Shown piece by piece: positions 47,421 to 59,587 of a stretch of 64,000 bases of DNA. Each line of letters begins with the position of its first letter. Position 1 is the stretch's first letter. The position numbers were made by a program, and so were the translations under genes. The stretch covers positions 7,077,008 through 7,141,007 of the forward strand of contig BROE01000013.1 of the NCBI GenBank assembly GCA_036571765.1, given 5' to 3'. This DNA is from Plecoglossus altivelis. Its lineage: Eukaryota > Chordata > Actinopteri > Osmeriformes > Plecoglossidae. Below the pieces are notes generated by a model, which saw nothing but the letters and a program-made list of their open reading frames with translations, did not search any database and had not been told where the DNA came from.

Positions 47421-50400
47421 CTGGAGGTGTGTGTGGCTGGGCCCATGATTCAGACCTGTCAAAGAAAAAGGACGCATCAATCTAACTCTCTCAGCGCTCA
47501 TCTGCCTTCCAATCATGAGACCGCGTGCGCATTCAGACTATGTCTGTGTATGTGTGATGGTGACTGGGTGGGGTTAGTGTCCTTACATATTCTTATTGTT
47601 TCAATATCTATAGCAACTGTAAGCCTTCTTCTATTCTTTTGTCACATACCATTTTCAGAGTTGTGTAACATGTATAAGCATAGCAGAGTGCGATCCAGTA
47701 AATGTTGAAAGAGACTAATTCACTTGTCTTAATTTTGGTAAACTTGGTGAGTCCAGACATTTGGCAAGGTTTCAAATGATTAGCAGTGTAACTACTCTGG
47801 ATTAGGATTCGCATTCAACAGCAGATGTAGGTTGGCTGAAAAACACAAATGGCGCGTTGTCTGCCTCTTCTTCCTCAGCCAGAGGGAGTGTGGAGGCAGT
47901 CTCCTGGTCCAAATCTGTCTTGTTGGATCTGGGAACAGCTTGGTGGTGATAAGAGGACACTATCTTATCTAATTGAAAAGGGTGGAGCATGCTACTCCAA
48001 CAACCAGCCGTCTGTAGATGCTGCATGACTGTAGATAGGAAGAGCACAGCTCTCCATCGAAGCCCTTATGAAGGCCATGGGCCCTGAGACAGACATGAAA
48101 CGACATTGTATGAACGTTGGGTATGTGTTTAATAGTGAGCTCTCTCTCAGTCTTTCACCATTTTGACACACAACATGATTATGCATAGATATAATTATTA
48201 TTTAGCTTTCTCCTGTTTGCAGAATATGGATTTTGAAGGGAATTCTTATACGTAATTGTTCTGTTTTAGGGAATGTTCCAATCAAGAGGTTCTTCAGCTC
48301 TCTGTTGTTGGGTAATAATAGAAACAATATGGACACTCCAGACTCCTGCAGTACATCATATCCAATCGCACCGCAGGTGGCTCAGTTTGTCCATGAGAGG
48401 AAATGGGATCTTTACACTCCATTTGAGGTGAAGTGACTCAGGGTTTACTTGTAGGATATCCCGTGACCCTGGCGTAATGATTTCCAGACTGCAGGTGGTC
48501 CAGCTCTCGTGTGGCAGTGATGGGGCCCATAGACAGACTTAATCACATTCCTCCAACCCCCCCCCCCTCCACCCCACTCTCTCTCTTTTTCTGTGTGTCT
48601 TTTTTCTACCCTTCAGACAGAGACCATCTGCCAGCGGATTCCTCCTATTATGCCAATAAATGTGTTTATGAACTTTAGGCTGGACAGCTCTGAGACTTGG
48701 TAGATCATCGTTGTCTGAATGGATGGTCTGCTGGTATGGTAATAACTAGGGGGCTGCTCCCTTTCGGCAAAGCCACGAAGAAAAAAAAAGTAGTGTTAAC
48801 GCACACTGGATTTCTCTGGTCCTGTCCAGACGTCCTGATCTCAGAGGTTTACGGAATGTGTATGATTAGGAGCAAATGCACTCACGTGCACAACCACACA
48901 CACACACACGAGCAAACATGCACACTAACACATTGCGTTTACATTGTCATGTGTGTGCCATGTGAGGAGAGCTCAGCAGGCGTGCCGGGGGCTTGTGGTG
49001 ACTCTGACCCAGCACTACAGAGGGGAAGTATGGCATGCAGCGTAAGCCGTCACTGAAAACAGCTGTTCACGCATCCTTTCTCCTTTTAATGGCACTTCCG
49101 CGCCATCCCATAGGCCGTCTGGCCTCGAAACAGCTACTCTTTCCCCAGTACAAAATGCGGTTTGTTTTTAATTGTTGTCAGATTTTTTTTTTCCTTTTTC
49201 CTCCTCCCATTGAAATGCTTTCCAATTCTTAATAACAGGGTGGTTTAGGAGACCAAAGTCAGATTCAAAACTCCATAAACAGGCTTGGTGCGTTCAGAGC
49301 CACGCTGATTCTAGTGGGCTGTGTCTTGTGCTAATGCTCAGTAAGACTGAATGAAATCAGGGAAGTTTAAGAGCGAACGCTGACTGCACTTTCCAGATTC
49401 CTGTCATACATCGGTGAAGAGGACATTTCAGTCCGACTCGGGTTTAAAGCAGCAACCGATATAAAAACCCAATTCAAGTTAGGACACACATTACCTGTCA
49501 ACTATTTTCAAATACTTTCTTTGACTATCACTCTCCACCTCACTCCATCTTTTCATCATCCTCCCTCTTTTTTAGTTCTTCCAGTGGGGGCTGAGAGAAC
49601 ATGAATGGGCCCTCTCCAGTCTGGACAGCCCAGCGTCTTCCCCCTAGGAAGAGAGCTGTTTATGTTGTTGTTGTTGATGTAGGGCAGTTGGGCTGTCTGG
49701 AAATGCCTGAGACAGATTATCTTTGGAGGAGGGTGGACGGTATGAAGCCATGAAACCAGCCATCACAGGCCTTAATTGGAGGTCATTAATCACGCAAAGC
49801 TGTCCTGCAGTGAACAGACCTGTGTTTCCCCTCTGCCATTTGGCTGCTGTGTGGAGGTGTGTTAGTGTGTGTACTGTACAGTGTGTGTACGTGAGGGAGA
49901 AAAGGACTATCTTATAGGCGTGATGGTCCCAGCCCAAAGCTGTTTACACACTGAGACAGGCTTGTGGGCAACTTCCTGCTTTTGGTCAAAAAGAGGGCAA
50001 TCTTTTCTTTATTTCTGCAATCCTGGGCAAAAGACAGATGGAGAGCAGAAGTTGTTGGGCAAGAAGAATTGCACAATTCAGCAATGTAAAAATACTGTTT
50101 AGTGCTCTGTTCATCCCATCTTCTACACTTATCTTTTCCTCCATTTCCTAGTCTTCTAATGCCTCTAATTTACCCGACTAAGGTTGAGGCCAGCGGTTTG
50201 AGACACGGGCAGGAGTATATCTGAAAGCTTGAAATCACAACCCTCTGACCACTATTGACTCCGCTAGCACAAAATCCATAGGGGTTGATTTGTGAACCAT
50301 TATGATGTGAACCCCAGAGCTTATAATGGTCATATTTGCAGCAGCTTTTCGCTGATTAGAGAGAGGGTGGGATAAAGAGCGTGGCTGAGGGGTCAGGAGG

Positions 50401-50459
50401 AAGCAGGGGGGAGGGGCTACTGTAGATGGACGGATAAAGGAGGGGGAGAGATATTGGAA
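47421..50459. other. Non-coding stretch with small repeats
   Basis: No gene is seen. Eleven C at 48557-48567 run into (CT)n to about 48590, and a short (CA)n is at 48895-48909. Frames at 47298-47708 (136 codons) and 48697-49056 (119 codons) are domain-free. The 49640-49830 block is complex and may be conserved. Confidence 0.5.
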
Positions 50460-50720
50460 CAGTTGATTGGGAAATCATTAAAGGGATCAATTGTGCTGTG
50501 TCTGGAAGATTGCCCACACAGGCAATAAAAAAGGGAATTAAAATATGTATTGAGCCATTTAGCTTTGCGCTTGTGTAGATTAGTTCTCATGCTTTGCACA
50601 TTTATGAAATCATCTTGGACTTCGTTGCCAGCCATTTGCTTGTGTTCACCTGGCCCTCGAGAGTTCAAAAGGGTTTCAATAGCTACGCAAAGGACTGGTT
50701 TTCTTCCGTTTTCTTTCTGT
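50460..50720. promoter_or_regulatory. Candidate conserved non-coding element
   Basis: Repeat-free sequence with GGAAATCATTAAAGGG, GGCAATAAAAAAGGGAATTA, TTTATGAAATCATC and TTTCAATAGC words. A 125-codon + frame (50550-50927) begins inside it but shows no domain. Confidence 0.35.
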
Positions 50721-52379
50721 TTGGATACGACTTATGTTGCCTCTCTGGAATTCAGAAATATCATGGTTATGAATAAGCGTTTCTGTTCATTGCTTTCTGG
50801 GTTCAGGTGTATTCCTCGACACATAACACCAGCCTTGTTCCTCTGGAGCTGGTCAGCCAGGGGTCAGATGGCACAGCCGACTCTGATACCTTCCTGCTAT
50901 TTGCATTCAATTACCTTCATGAACTGACTAAATTAAAAATATCTTAAGATGCTTAACGACCAGGTTGTTGTTTGCCGACATCCTTGACATTTTTCCATAC
51001 CAGGCAGCCGCTGTGCAGACTAAATATTACTGCAGTATGAATAAAGAATATCACAGCAGCCAAATTCCTGAATGAAATGAAATGATAATTAGGCATTTCT
51101 AAAATAAGGGGCAATTACGCTGGAGGTGTCAGAAAAGTCATGAAGAGACATTAATCACAGCCTGCATGACACACATAACACACACGTTCACACACCTGAA
51201 TTCTCACTCTAACACCTTGAACATATAAAAACGATGGTATTGCCCCTAGGGGGAACTCTAATATGTTTTTCATGCACATTTAAATTTCATCCCACTGCTT
51301 AACGTGAATGAATATGACGTCTGACTCACAGAAAGCCATTGACTTGCGCTGGACACGGCCCATCTTTCAGGAGTAATGGGGCAGGTCTTTAGGAGGGAGG
51401 TTGGGGAGTGGGGTGAGGGTGGGGGAGGACTCTGAAGTTAGTCATGCAACAGTTGAGCCATTGTGGATCCTATTTTATGGACAGGTAGTTTAGCAGAGTG
51501 TTCCTGTCATGTGACCAATGGCATCCTTTGTGCAGTCAAGAGTGCACTTCTCTTACAGAGGCTGAAGATCCATGATGATTATGACAACATCCACCCGTTA
51601 TTGTGTGGGCACAAAGGGAGGACAGGAGTGGCAAGGTGATCATTTTTATAGTTTAATAACTGCTAACTGTGAAAAGCGCGCCTCAGAGCGCTTTGATAAC
51701 AGTTATTTTGTCCCAAATCGTCTTTGTGCTCAAACAAAGGACGTTTTGATTGGAAGGTTGAATACAGGGGTCACTTTTCATCTGATAAAACCCGAAGAGA
51801 AAATGACACATTCAGAGCCCCTGCCCATCATGGTGGTCTGCTATTCACAATCACACAGCTGCTCCTGCTCAGGTCAGCTGGGGGAGGCCAGGATGGAACA
51901 GACAGAGAAAGACTAGAGACCAGGGCATGGGGAAAATGATAGTAGGATGTAACACGACACTGGAATTTGCAAGTCGATGCATTTGAAGGGTCAAAACTCT
52001 TGGAACAATTGAATGGTAATTGGGATGAGTGCATTTGTAGTGCAGGTGACTGAGGGTGATGTTACAGCCCAAGATGAGGCCAAGTAGCTTTAGAGAGAAC
52101 CTAGAGGATCTCTAGAATGAGAGCTTTTGACATGACTGTTTCAAACTTTGATAATGGCAGCAGATATGCCAGGAGATCCTGGTGATATGCTTGAGGGTGG
52201 GCCTGGCCCATGGGCCCGCGCTCCTCTAGTCACTACTGTGATGTGTTGAGTGCCGTCCTAATAAAAAATCAATGTGCCCACTTGAGGGGAGCCACAAGCC
52301 TTGTGTAGCAGGTTATGTAATCTGATAATATCAATCATAACTGTGTTAGAGGCAATCCATCTGACTAGGCCAGGGTCAG
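50721..52379. other. Non-coding stretch
   Basis: No gene is seen. A G-quadruplex-prone run is listed at 51393. The 114-codon frame at 51572-51916 has no domain. A CCCCTAGGGGG palindrome is at 51243-51253. Confidence 0.5.
51393..51427 (+). repeat. G-quadruplex-prone run
   Basis: Five runs of three or more G separated by loops of one to five bases, meeting the usual G-quadruplex pattern on the + strand. Confidence 0.7.
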
Positions 52380-52427
52380 TGTGTGTGTGCGTGTGTATGT
52401 GTATTTGGGTGTGTGTGTGTGGGGGGT
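52380..52427 (+). repeat. (GT)n microsatellite followed by G run
   Basis: GT units with C, A and TTT interruptions ending in six G. Confidence 0.92.
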
Positions 52428-52457
52428 GACTATGCCTCCCTCACCATCAATTACCAC

Positions 52458-52512
52458 TTATTATGGGGGGGCTTACTCTGCCAAAGAGCTGTGTAGCCCC
52501 CCACCATAAATA
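52458..52512. repeat. G/C-armed hairpin
   Basis: TTATGGGGGGGCT (52461-52473) can pair with AGCCCCCCACCATAA (52495-52509) except for a two-base bulge, leaving a 21-base loop. The AT-rich flanks allow a few more pairs. Its size would suit a structured RNA, but nothing shows that it is transcribed. Confidence 0.6.
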
Positions 52513-52688
52513 ATATTAACAAGGTGGATGCTATCAATCAATACCAGTACAGTTCTATTGCCCCAGCCCTAATGGCGGCTTCCATAGCTCTCCTGCCTCG
52601 ATCAATGACTGTGGCTCCTTCAGGCCAGTACGGGTAGAGGGGTAAAACTAGCTCCTCTTTTACGCCCTGGGGTCCTCTCTCACTTCTT

Positions 52689-52765
52689 TTCTCTGTGTCT
52701 GTCTCTGACTGTCTCTGTGTCTGTCTCTCTGTCCGTCTGTCTCTGTCTGTCTCTGTGTCTGTCTG
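52689..52765 (+). repeat. CTGTCTCTGTGT-type tandem repeat
   Basis: Imperfect repeats of CTGTCT and CTGTGT words, a pyrimidine-rich microsatellite compound with several phases. Confidence 0.88.
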
Positions 52766-53269
52766 CTGCTCTTCCCCCCCGGTACAGCGACCCTCGACCC
52801 CCTCCCCCTTGAGCCTCTTTTCTCCCAGGCCCTGACGTGGTAGCTGGTAGAGGAAGTGTCAGAAATGTGTGTCAGTAAGAGTGATTATATGGAATTAATG
52901 AGTCACTTAATGATCCTCTGCCCTCCCTCCCTCCTTCCCTTCGTCTACCCCTCCACTTTCTCTCTGACTTCCTGCTGTAATGGATGTGGTGTGAGGAGGA
53001 GCATGGTGGGGCATCTCTCCCTCAGCCGGTGTTGGAGAGACGCTGGAGGGGGGTCAGACTAGTGCGGGCCGTGCAGCTGTCTGCCGTCTTCATCTCACCA
53101 TGTCATAAACAGCTGTCAGAAACGACCCATATTTCCAACCTGTTTTTTCTCCCCTCTTGCTTCGCTCTCCCTTTCTCACAGCTCCAGATCATACGTTGAC
53201 ATGCTGCGGTGCTAGGTATCAAGACACCCACACGGGCGGTCCAGAGTGTTGAGGCTAAGGGAGTCAGTG
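52766..53269. other. Non-coding stretch
   Basis: No gene is seen. It contains pyrimidine-rich patches (CCCTCCCTCCCTCC near 52921) and nothing else distinctive. Confidence 0.5.
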
Positions 53270-53470
53270 GGGCGGGCGGGGCATGGAATAATTATGGAAG
53301 GAGATCATTTACGAGCGGAGTGCAAAGCAAGATTAATTAGCCTCATCATCTGACTGTGACCTTAGCTCTCCAGAATCACTGCCTGCCTGACCAGCCCTGC
53401 CATGAGAGAATCATTCACCTGGGGCTCCACGGCCTCTAGCCTGGTAACCAGGGAGAAAGAAAGTGGCTGA
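53270..53470. promoter_or_regulatory. Candidate conserved non-coding element
   Basis: Contains ATGGAATAATTATGG, GCAAGATTAATTAGCC, GACTGTGACCTTAG and AGAATCATTCACC in repeat-free sequence, with TAATTA/TAATTAG cores typical of homeodomain sites. Confidence 0.4.
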
Positions 53471-55679
53471 CCCAGCCTGCGGGGCTAGTTAGCTGGGTGG
53501 CCACAGATGTGTCATTGTAAGTGATAAAAACATTCCCGTGTGAGGTCGATAGGACCTAAAGTTTCCAAAATGTTTTTAATACCATACATATTTTTATATG
53601 TATACATAATAAGTAATACAGCACTTTAAACACAAATACTCTAAAATAGTCAGAATGATGTTTGTCGTGAGATTGATTCCCTTCTAATAAAATGTCAAAT
53701 CTAAAGGGAAGTTGTAGATTCTCCTACAGGTAAAAATTCCACAGCCTTTTGGAAATCAAAGGGACTCAATCTCTTTAGTTCATCACCTCACTGTACGCTC
53801 ACTGCCTTTGTTTGCTGGTGTCTCCACCAGAGAAAATCAGCTCTAGTTGAACCTCAGCAGTGACTTCAAATGTTGGCCTTGAGCTGACCTGTAGACTTCA
53901 AAGCTTGATCAAGCCTTCCAGACAAGTAATCTGTAGTAGAGGCAATTTGTTAAACAGGGGAGAGGTATTAGTGTGATTTGGGAGTGAGTGGTGTGTGTTG
54001 CTCAGTAGTCCAGGCTAACCCCAAGATCAGCCCTCAGCGTGACTGAGGCGATCGTCAAGGATCCACCACTGTCAAAGACAAGACTGTTCCACACTGGGTG
54101 GATTTTAGTGCTGCAGATGCCTAGGCTGACTGTATCAGAAAATAGCCATTGTTCTCTCCCTGGAAAGTTCATTACAGTCATTCATCAAAGCCGAGAGGAC
54201 CAGCGCATTAGCTTTGTGTCATGTTTGCTTAAATAATGGTTTCAGGGGGATGCATTTGTTATAAAAAAAAGAAAGAAAAAATGCAAAGAAAGACAATTTT
54301 CAATATTAGGACTCTTATCCTGTCATAAAAGACTAAATGAGGGTTAGACAAGGAGGGAAACGCATCCATAATTAATGGAAAGTCACATAAGTGGTGTGTG
54401 TTGGCAGCCAGCTTCTTTAAACAAAAGAACAAAGTTACAGTATGTGAGAGAGTGGTGGAGAAAGTAAATGGAGGTGAAAATAAATGAACTTGAAGTGGGC
54501 ATTGCCGTGCCAGAAATTGTACATGAAAACATTCTATTATGATTGGACCCTCCCTAAGGTGATGCGCTTGTCGCTCACTGTATAGAACTGACTTTCTGCC
54601 TAATGCCTCTTCTGTGGAATACAAGCTGTAATCGACTCTCATTGACTCCAATGCTGGCTAGACGTGTCTGGCAAGTATCAGACATACAGGCAGACAGTTA
54701 ACAAATAGTTTGCTTTGTTCTTTCCAAAAAAGGCTTTTAATACAGGTCATTTCTTGGAACATCTTGGAACAAGTATTGCTGCCAGTATACATGACACAAT
54801 CAGCCATCTAAACATTTGCTCCCATATTTTTCATTGTCATGCTAAATTTAATTCTCTCATTTAAAATCAACCTTCAATTGAACATAGAAGGTTTTTCAAG
54901 AGATTATATATTGAGTGTAATTAAAAGTACATGTGTTTTGTTTTCGAGATTCATTTTCATCAATCTCACTCCAAGCAGTGCAAACCACTCCCTTGATGAG
55001 AGCGTACAGTTGGTCGTAAGTACTGTATTTACGTCCGTAATCGTCACAGCTGGCTAAGCTGTCAAGTTAAGATGTATGAGTGGATATTTAAAACGGACAT
55101 AATTTCATGGTAAAGATGGAAACTGTTATTGTTGTTTGATTATTGAAGCTTTCTAGGCTGCTCCATAGTGCTTTCCTTTGGATTAGTGTTCAGTTAAGGA
55201 CCGGTTATTTATGTATCCAGCGAAATGATGTTTTGAAATCTGTCTCTCTTTTAAAACACTGTAAACAAAGGCTATCAATCATAACACTTGACATCTGTAA
55301 TCGTTGCCAGAGACCGTTGGTAATGTTCTGTTGCTCAGGCTCATGCTCAGTGCCAGTCTCTTCAAATGACTAAATAATGGGCGAGCGTGTGGGTTTAGTC
55401 ATTTTCAATTGTATAAACTTTGAAAATGTCATGTTTTATCTGTTTACAAAAGCCATATACTGTTTGAAGTTTATATTCTTGTCTTGGTTTAACTCACTCA
55501 GGGCTTGGAAGAGGAAGGAGGGATTGCTGTTTGTGTTTTTGTGTTTCTCCGGTTCAACCTGGCCATGCATAGGGCATAGTCGAGGTTTTCAGTCGTTCAT
55601 ACTGTAACAATCTTTCTTCTGTACAACAAGGTGGCGATATGCCCCCTGAGTCTTGTCATGACACCTTTCAAAGCAGTTC
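53471..55679. other. Non-coding stretch
   Basis: No gene is accepted. A 130-codon minus-strand frame (54259-54651) ends in a phenylalanine-rich run encoded by an A/G tract and has no domain. The block 54330-54560, with CCATAATTAATGG and TTTAAACAAAAG, could be conserved. A CTCF-like core (11 of 12 positions, + strand) is at 55624-55635. Confidence 0.5.
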
Positions 55680-55739
55680 TATACTCAGAGCATCTATACT
55701 CAGAGCATGTACACGCAGAGCATCTATACTCAGAGCAGG
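55680..55739 (+). repeat. 15-bp tandem repeat, 4 copies
   Basis: Units start at 55680, 55695, 55710 and 55725, with consensus TATACTCAGAGCATC. The third unit has two changes (TACACGC) and the fourth ends AGG. The 15-base period keeps frames open on both strands, giving a Y-S-E-H-L repeat on the + strand in a 73-codon frame that is otherwise unconvincing. Confidence 0.93.
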
Positions 55740-56900
55740 CTACAGCAATAACTGTGTTTGGTAAGGTGATGAAAAGCCATATGAACGCAAAGTCTCTCCT
55801 TCTCTGGGTCTCTATCAGGCTACTCTCTCCTTCCCTGCTCATTTACCCCTAGGCGGTACAGCCTTTAAGCAAACTGATTGGCTGTTGTCCGGTATTGATC
55901 AAGTTGCGGATAATGTTTCATCCCAATGGTGCCGGTTCAAAGAGAACAGGCTGGATATTTCCACCGATGTAACATCAATTACAAAATACCTTGTTGGTGA
56001 TATTTCTGTCGTTCAGCAAAGGTTGATGAAATAAATCTATTTCTTCTGGTACATAGATTATACGTTTTCCCACAGATTAAAAGAGGTAGAGAGCACAGCT
56101 AGCGATAGAACATCAAGGTGTTATGAAGGCATTATGCTGTCGATGGAGTGACTGACCTGTAAACCTAGAGGAGTCTGCCCATCGCTGGGCTAATTCTACT
56201 GATGTCATGAGCTTTGCCGACCCGAAGAGTCAGCTCAGCTCTGTTTATGTGAAACAATATCAATACTGCCCACACTCTGGACAGGGGGTTATGACTGATC
56301 TGCTAGAGAAATTTATTAAAGCTGCCCCAAGCAGATACCCAGGGGAAGACTGGGTGGGTGTAGGATGAGGTAAAGGAGGGGCAAGCAAGCCTCTACGTTA
56401 TTGAATGGCTCAGGATAGAGGATAGATTCTATGGAGCCAGAAGGCCTATGTATTGACCTGTGGCTGACATCCACTTCTTAGTTTCATAACATAATCAGCA
56501 CTTGACACATGATTATAATAACTCAATTCAATTTAATGCATTCTCTGCAAACACATTGATTTTTTTTTACAGCTCCCAGAACCAATTACATTAATATTGG
56601 TGCATAATTAGTTTACACATTTCTAAATTACTGACAGATTAAAAGTGAAATAGTGTAGTTCATACCCAGCCGCATAACTGCTAGAGAGGAAATGAATATG
56701 GATTCAAACACTCCTCTGAGACACAAGCTGTAAAAGGAAAATAAATAAATAAAAAGCAACAATCTATAAAGCATGCTTGCAGAAGGAAATCCTCTCAACA
56801 GGCAGGCTGGGTGTTAGTTTCAGCTGGGATACTCAGCCCTAGGTAATTAATATGGTCCCTAATTAGATGTGCGTATGAATATCGATGGTCCAGGCCTTAT
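55740..56900. other. Non-coding stretch
   Basis: No gene is seen. Moderately AT-rich, with a poly-T run at 56561-56569 and no other repeat of note. Confidence 0.55.
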
Positions 56901-56926
56901 GGGGAGGGGGATGGGGGGTGGGGGGG
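56901..56926 (+). repeat. Strong G-quadruplex motif
   Basis: GGGG-A-GGGGG-AT-GGGGGG-T-GGGGGGG: four runs of at least four G with one- to two-base loops, the most stable-looking quadruplex candidate in the window. Two open frames (69 and 156 codons) start at 56869 and 56885 and run through it; they are low-complexity artefacts. Confidence 0.85.
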
Positions 56927-58834
56927 TTACAGGAGAGTCACAGAGGGGAGCCAAGGGCCGATCCAGATCTCCCCTCCTCTCCTCCCTCTGCTTCGCCCAC
57001 CAAGACCCACTCACCCAACCATCAACACTTACGCCCCAACAGGACAACCCCTCGTTCTCAAAGCCTCCCTTTCAGTGACGCTTGGACATTTGTTTTACTA
57101 TGGCATACCTCTCAGAGTATGTGTATTCCTGTGTGGGTGGCGGTGGCGTGTGTTTGCCTGGTACGAGGCAATGCGCACGCACCAGGGAAGGCTCCTATGT
57201 CTGCAGATCCCACTGAGGCGTCTGCGCTGACAGCTGAGGGGCAGACAGTGAAAGGATCAAACAGCCTCCTCTCAGTGCAGAGTCAGTGGGCTGGCAGAGG
57301 AGTTGGCCAATGGCACGCTAACTTTTCAGCAGAAATGTATTGGTCTGACCTTTGATGTCCCCATTGATCCAATGTCCTGAGTGGCCATTTCCCCAGAAAC
57401 AAACGTATATAATTGGTATTGGGTTCCAATGGCTTTGCCCTCGATGTCTTGGGGATGTTTTGCGGCAAATATAAATCAATTCACACTTATAGAAACAATA
57501 TGGGTGCATTAGTGCTGCCTGGTCATTTGAGAAGGGCTGGGATGGAGGCTTCAATAGACCTTGATTAGGCACAGCCGATCTGTCTTGATCTATGGTGAGC
57601 CAACAGCAGCACTAGGATGGAGAGAAAACGTCAATCATAGTTGATTTCACTTTCAAGGTGTCTAGAGCTCACAGTTTTTCAGGCTACGGCTGGATGCATG
57701 CTGGATCACATCTTAGAAAAGAAAGAAGGGAGTCCTTATTGTTGATTGAGAACAGGTGCTCCCAACATGAAAAAAAGATATGTATTATGTAGTGTTTACA
57801 ACTGTGCAGTACAGTTGGTTCTCTAAACTTCGGTGCATATCGCGCCTTATTAATGTGCATAAATGCTCCGAGTATATTTAGCAAAGGTGAGACTGTGAAC
57901 ATATGGCTCTGAATTGCTGTCATATGGCTTGTAAGTTTAAGTGTTTGTAGGTGAAACCTTTTAGAGTTCCTCAGTCACAGTTTGGGCTGTTTTGCATTGG
58001 TTAGGAACACTTCATGTCTGTGATACTGAGTCCAAGGTCAGTTTAGTAATACAGACTTTACATGTTTCAGTGCCCACAACATAGCTTCCTGTGTGCAGCA
58101 TCATAAGTACCCTAGTCTACTTGTATTAAATGTGTAATCCTCATCTTTTTGGATCTGTTCTTTTAAAATCTCAGAGGTGATCAAAACTGGCTTTGTTTTG
58201 GATATTACACAGAGAAAATAAAAGCGGGCTACTTACACCAAGTCCCTCATGGTGAATATATATTTCCATAATTTACCCTCTTCCTCTGAAAAATATTGAT
58301 GAACTTAATTCTCCCCATATTTCTACAGCCTCATTGTCTTGTTAGTATCGGGCCTTGAAGTTGTCTCCTTAGACCCATTGCTAAAAGAGACTAATTCTCA
58401 TTGACGTCCACAAGCTGTCCTGAGGCTCGATGAGTCGGCATTCCAAACATCTGGATGAACTCTGGTGTACGGGCGTGTTTGGGAGCCCACAGCACAGTCT
58501 ACAGAAATGGAAACAAAAACTGCTTACAAACCTACTGTTTTTACTTTGCAATGTTCTAGACGGCCCTGTTCTGAAGCTGGTGAGCAGTCAAGGTGTTTCG
58601 GCAACAGTGAATTGATAAGAGACAAAAGGCACAGCTGGGCCCAAGTCTGATTTATACTTTTAACAGAGCAAGGAGTTCCCTTACCCTATTTCGTTATGAC
58701 TAATTGTTAGAAAGGTTGACACCTGGGGGAGGTTTGCTGGGTAACACGCCCAGCTGTGAAAAGAAGCAATTCAGGAAAGTTCCACTGAGGACACATGGCT
58801 TTTCGATTGTATTGTGCAAACGTGTTGAGCTCAA
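56927..58834. other. Non-coding stretch
   Basis: No gene is seen. Fairly balanced, repeat-poor sequence. The block 57360-57480 could hold conserved words but is not specific. Confidence 0.5.
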
Positions 58835-58995
58835 TCCCACGGAAATATAATAACAGGCATATTAATGGCATATTTAGCGCAATTACCAGTTAGACGTGGC
58901 ACTTAATCTTAATTGCCTATTTCATTAATTGATGTAGAACAGTGAAAGCGAACCGTTGAATTACATGCAGTAATTTGTCATCTTCCCTCAATGTT
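58835..58995. promoter_or_regulatory. Candidate conserved non-coding element (best example)
   Basis: About 160 repeat-free bases with GGCATATTAATGGCATAT, GCGCAATTACC, TTAATCTTAATTGCC, TTCATTAATTGATG and GCAGTAATTTG. Five or more TAAT/ATTA homeodomain-type cores in so short a span, with no usable reading frame, is the classic look of a deeply conserved vertebrate enhancer. Not tested by alignment. Confidence 0.45.
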
Positions 58996-59219
58996 AGGAG
59001 GAAAGGGGTCATGTTTTCATTTGGTGCTGTGACCCACTCTCCAAGGTAACGTACCTAATGGTTTTGGGCTGTAAGGGAGGGAGGTGCTGGGGTACCTGTC
59101 CACTCCAGCGTCCTCCTGTTGACTCAGCTGTGGGCTCTCTATGTCCAGTCTGAGGGCACAGGAACAGGTCGCTAAATATTTCATTTCCCAAGTAAAACAC
59201 GCTTCCCCTCTTCAGTTAA

Positions 59220-59460
59220 AAAAAGAAACAGATCACAGTGATGAATGTGCAATCAGGCTGATTAACCCATTATTAGTCGTCCGCGGGATTCTCGGAAGGA
59301 AATGAGGGCAGGACCAGAGAGATTGTTTATGTCCCATACTTGTTGCCAGCTGGATATGTCGAACTTTGCTGCTGAGGGCAGAAATATGGACATGACATGG
59401 GAGGGTCAACAGTTCCCAGGGAACGTTGAATCCTGGGGCTTTTAGGATTCTCAGATTCCA
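59220..59460. promoter_or_regulatory. Candidate conserved non-coding element
   Basis: Repeat-free block with GGCTGATTAACCC, CATTATTAGTC, GAGATTGTTTATG and CCAGCTGG (an E-box). Weaker than the block at 58835. Confidence 0.3.
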
Positions 59461-59587
59461 GAATGAAGATGTGACAAACCAGGCTGACTCACTCTGTGGT
59501 TGATTCCCTCACTCTCGTGTTGTGCTTCTTTCTCTCTTTTCTCTCTTTTTGTCCTCCCCCTCGTCTCTTCTTTGCTGACACTTCACT

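Noticed and set aside
54259..54651. 130-codon minus-strand frame with a Phe-rich end
   Set aside because: The Phe run is the reverse of an A/G tract; no domain and no partner exons.
56885..57355. 156-codon + strand frame
   Set aside because: Starts in a poly-G quadruplex run with a non-ATG codon; composition is low-complexity Gly/Ser/Pro with no domain.
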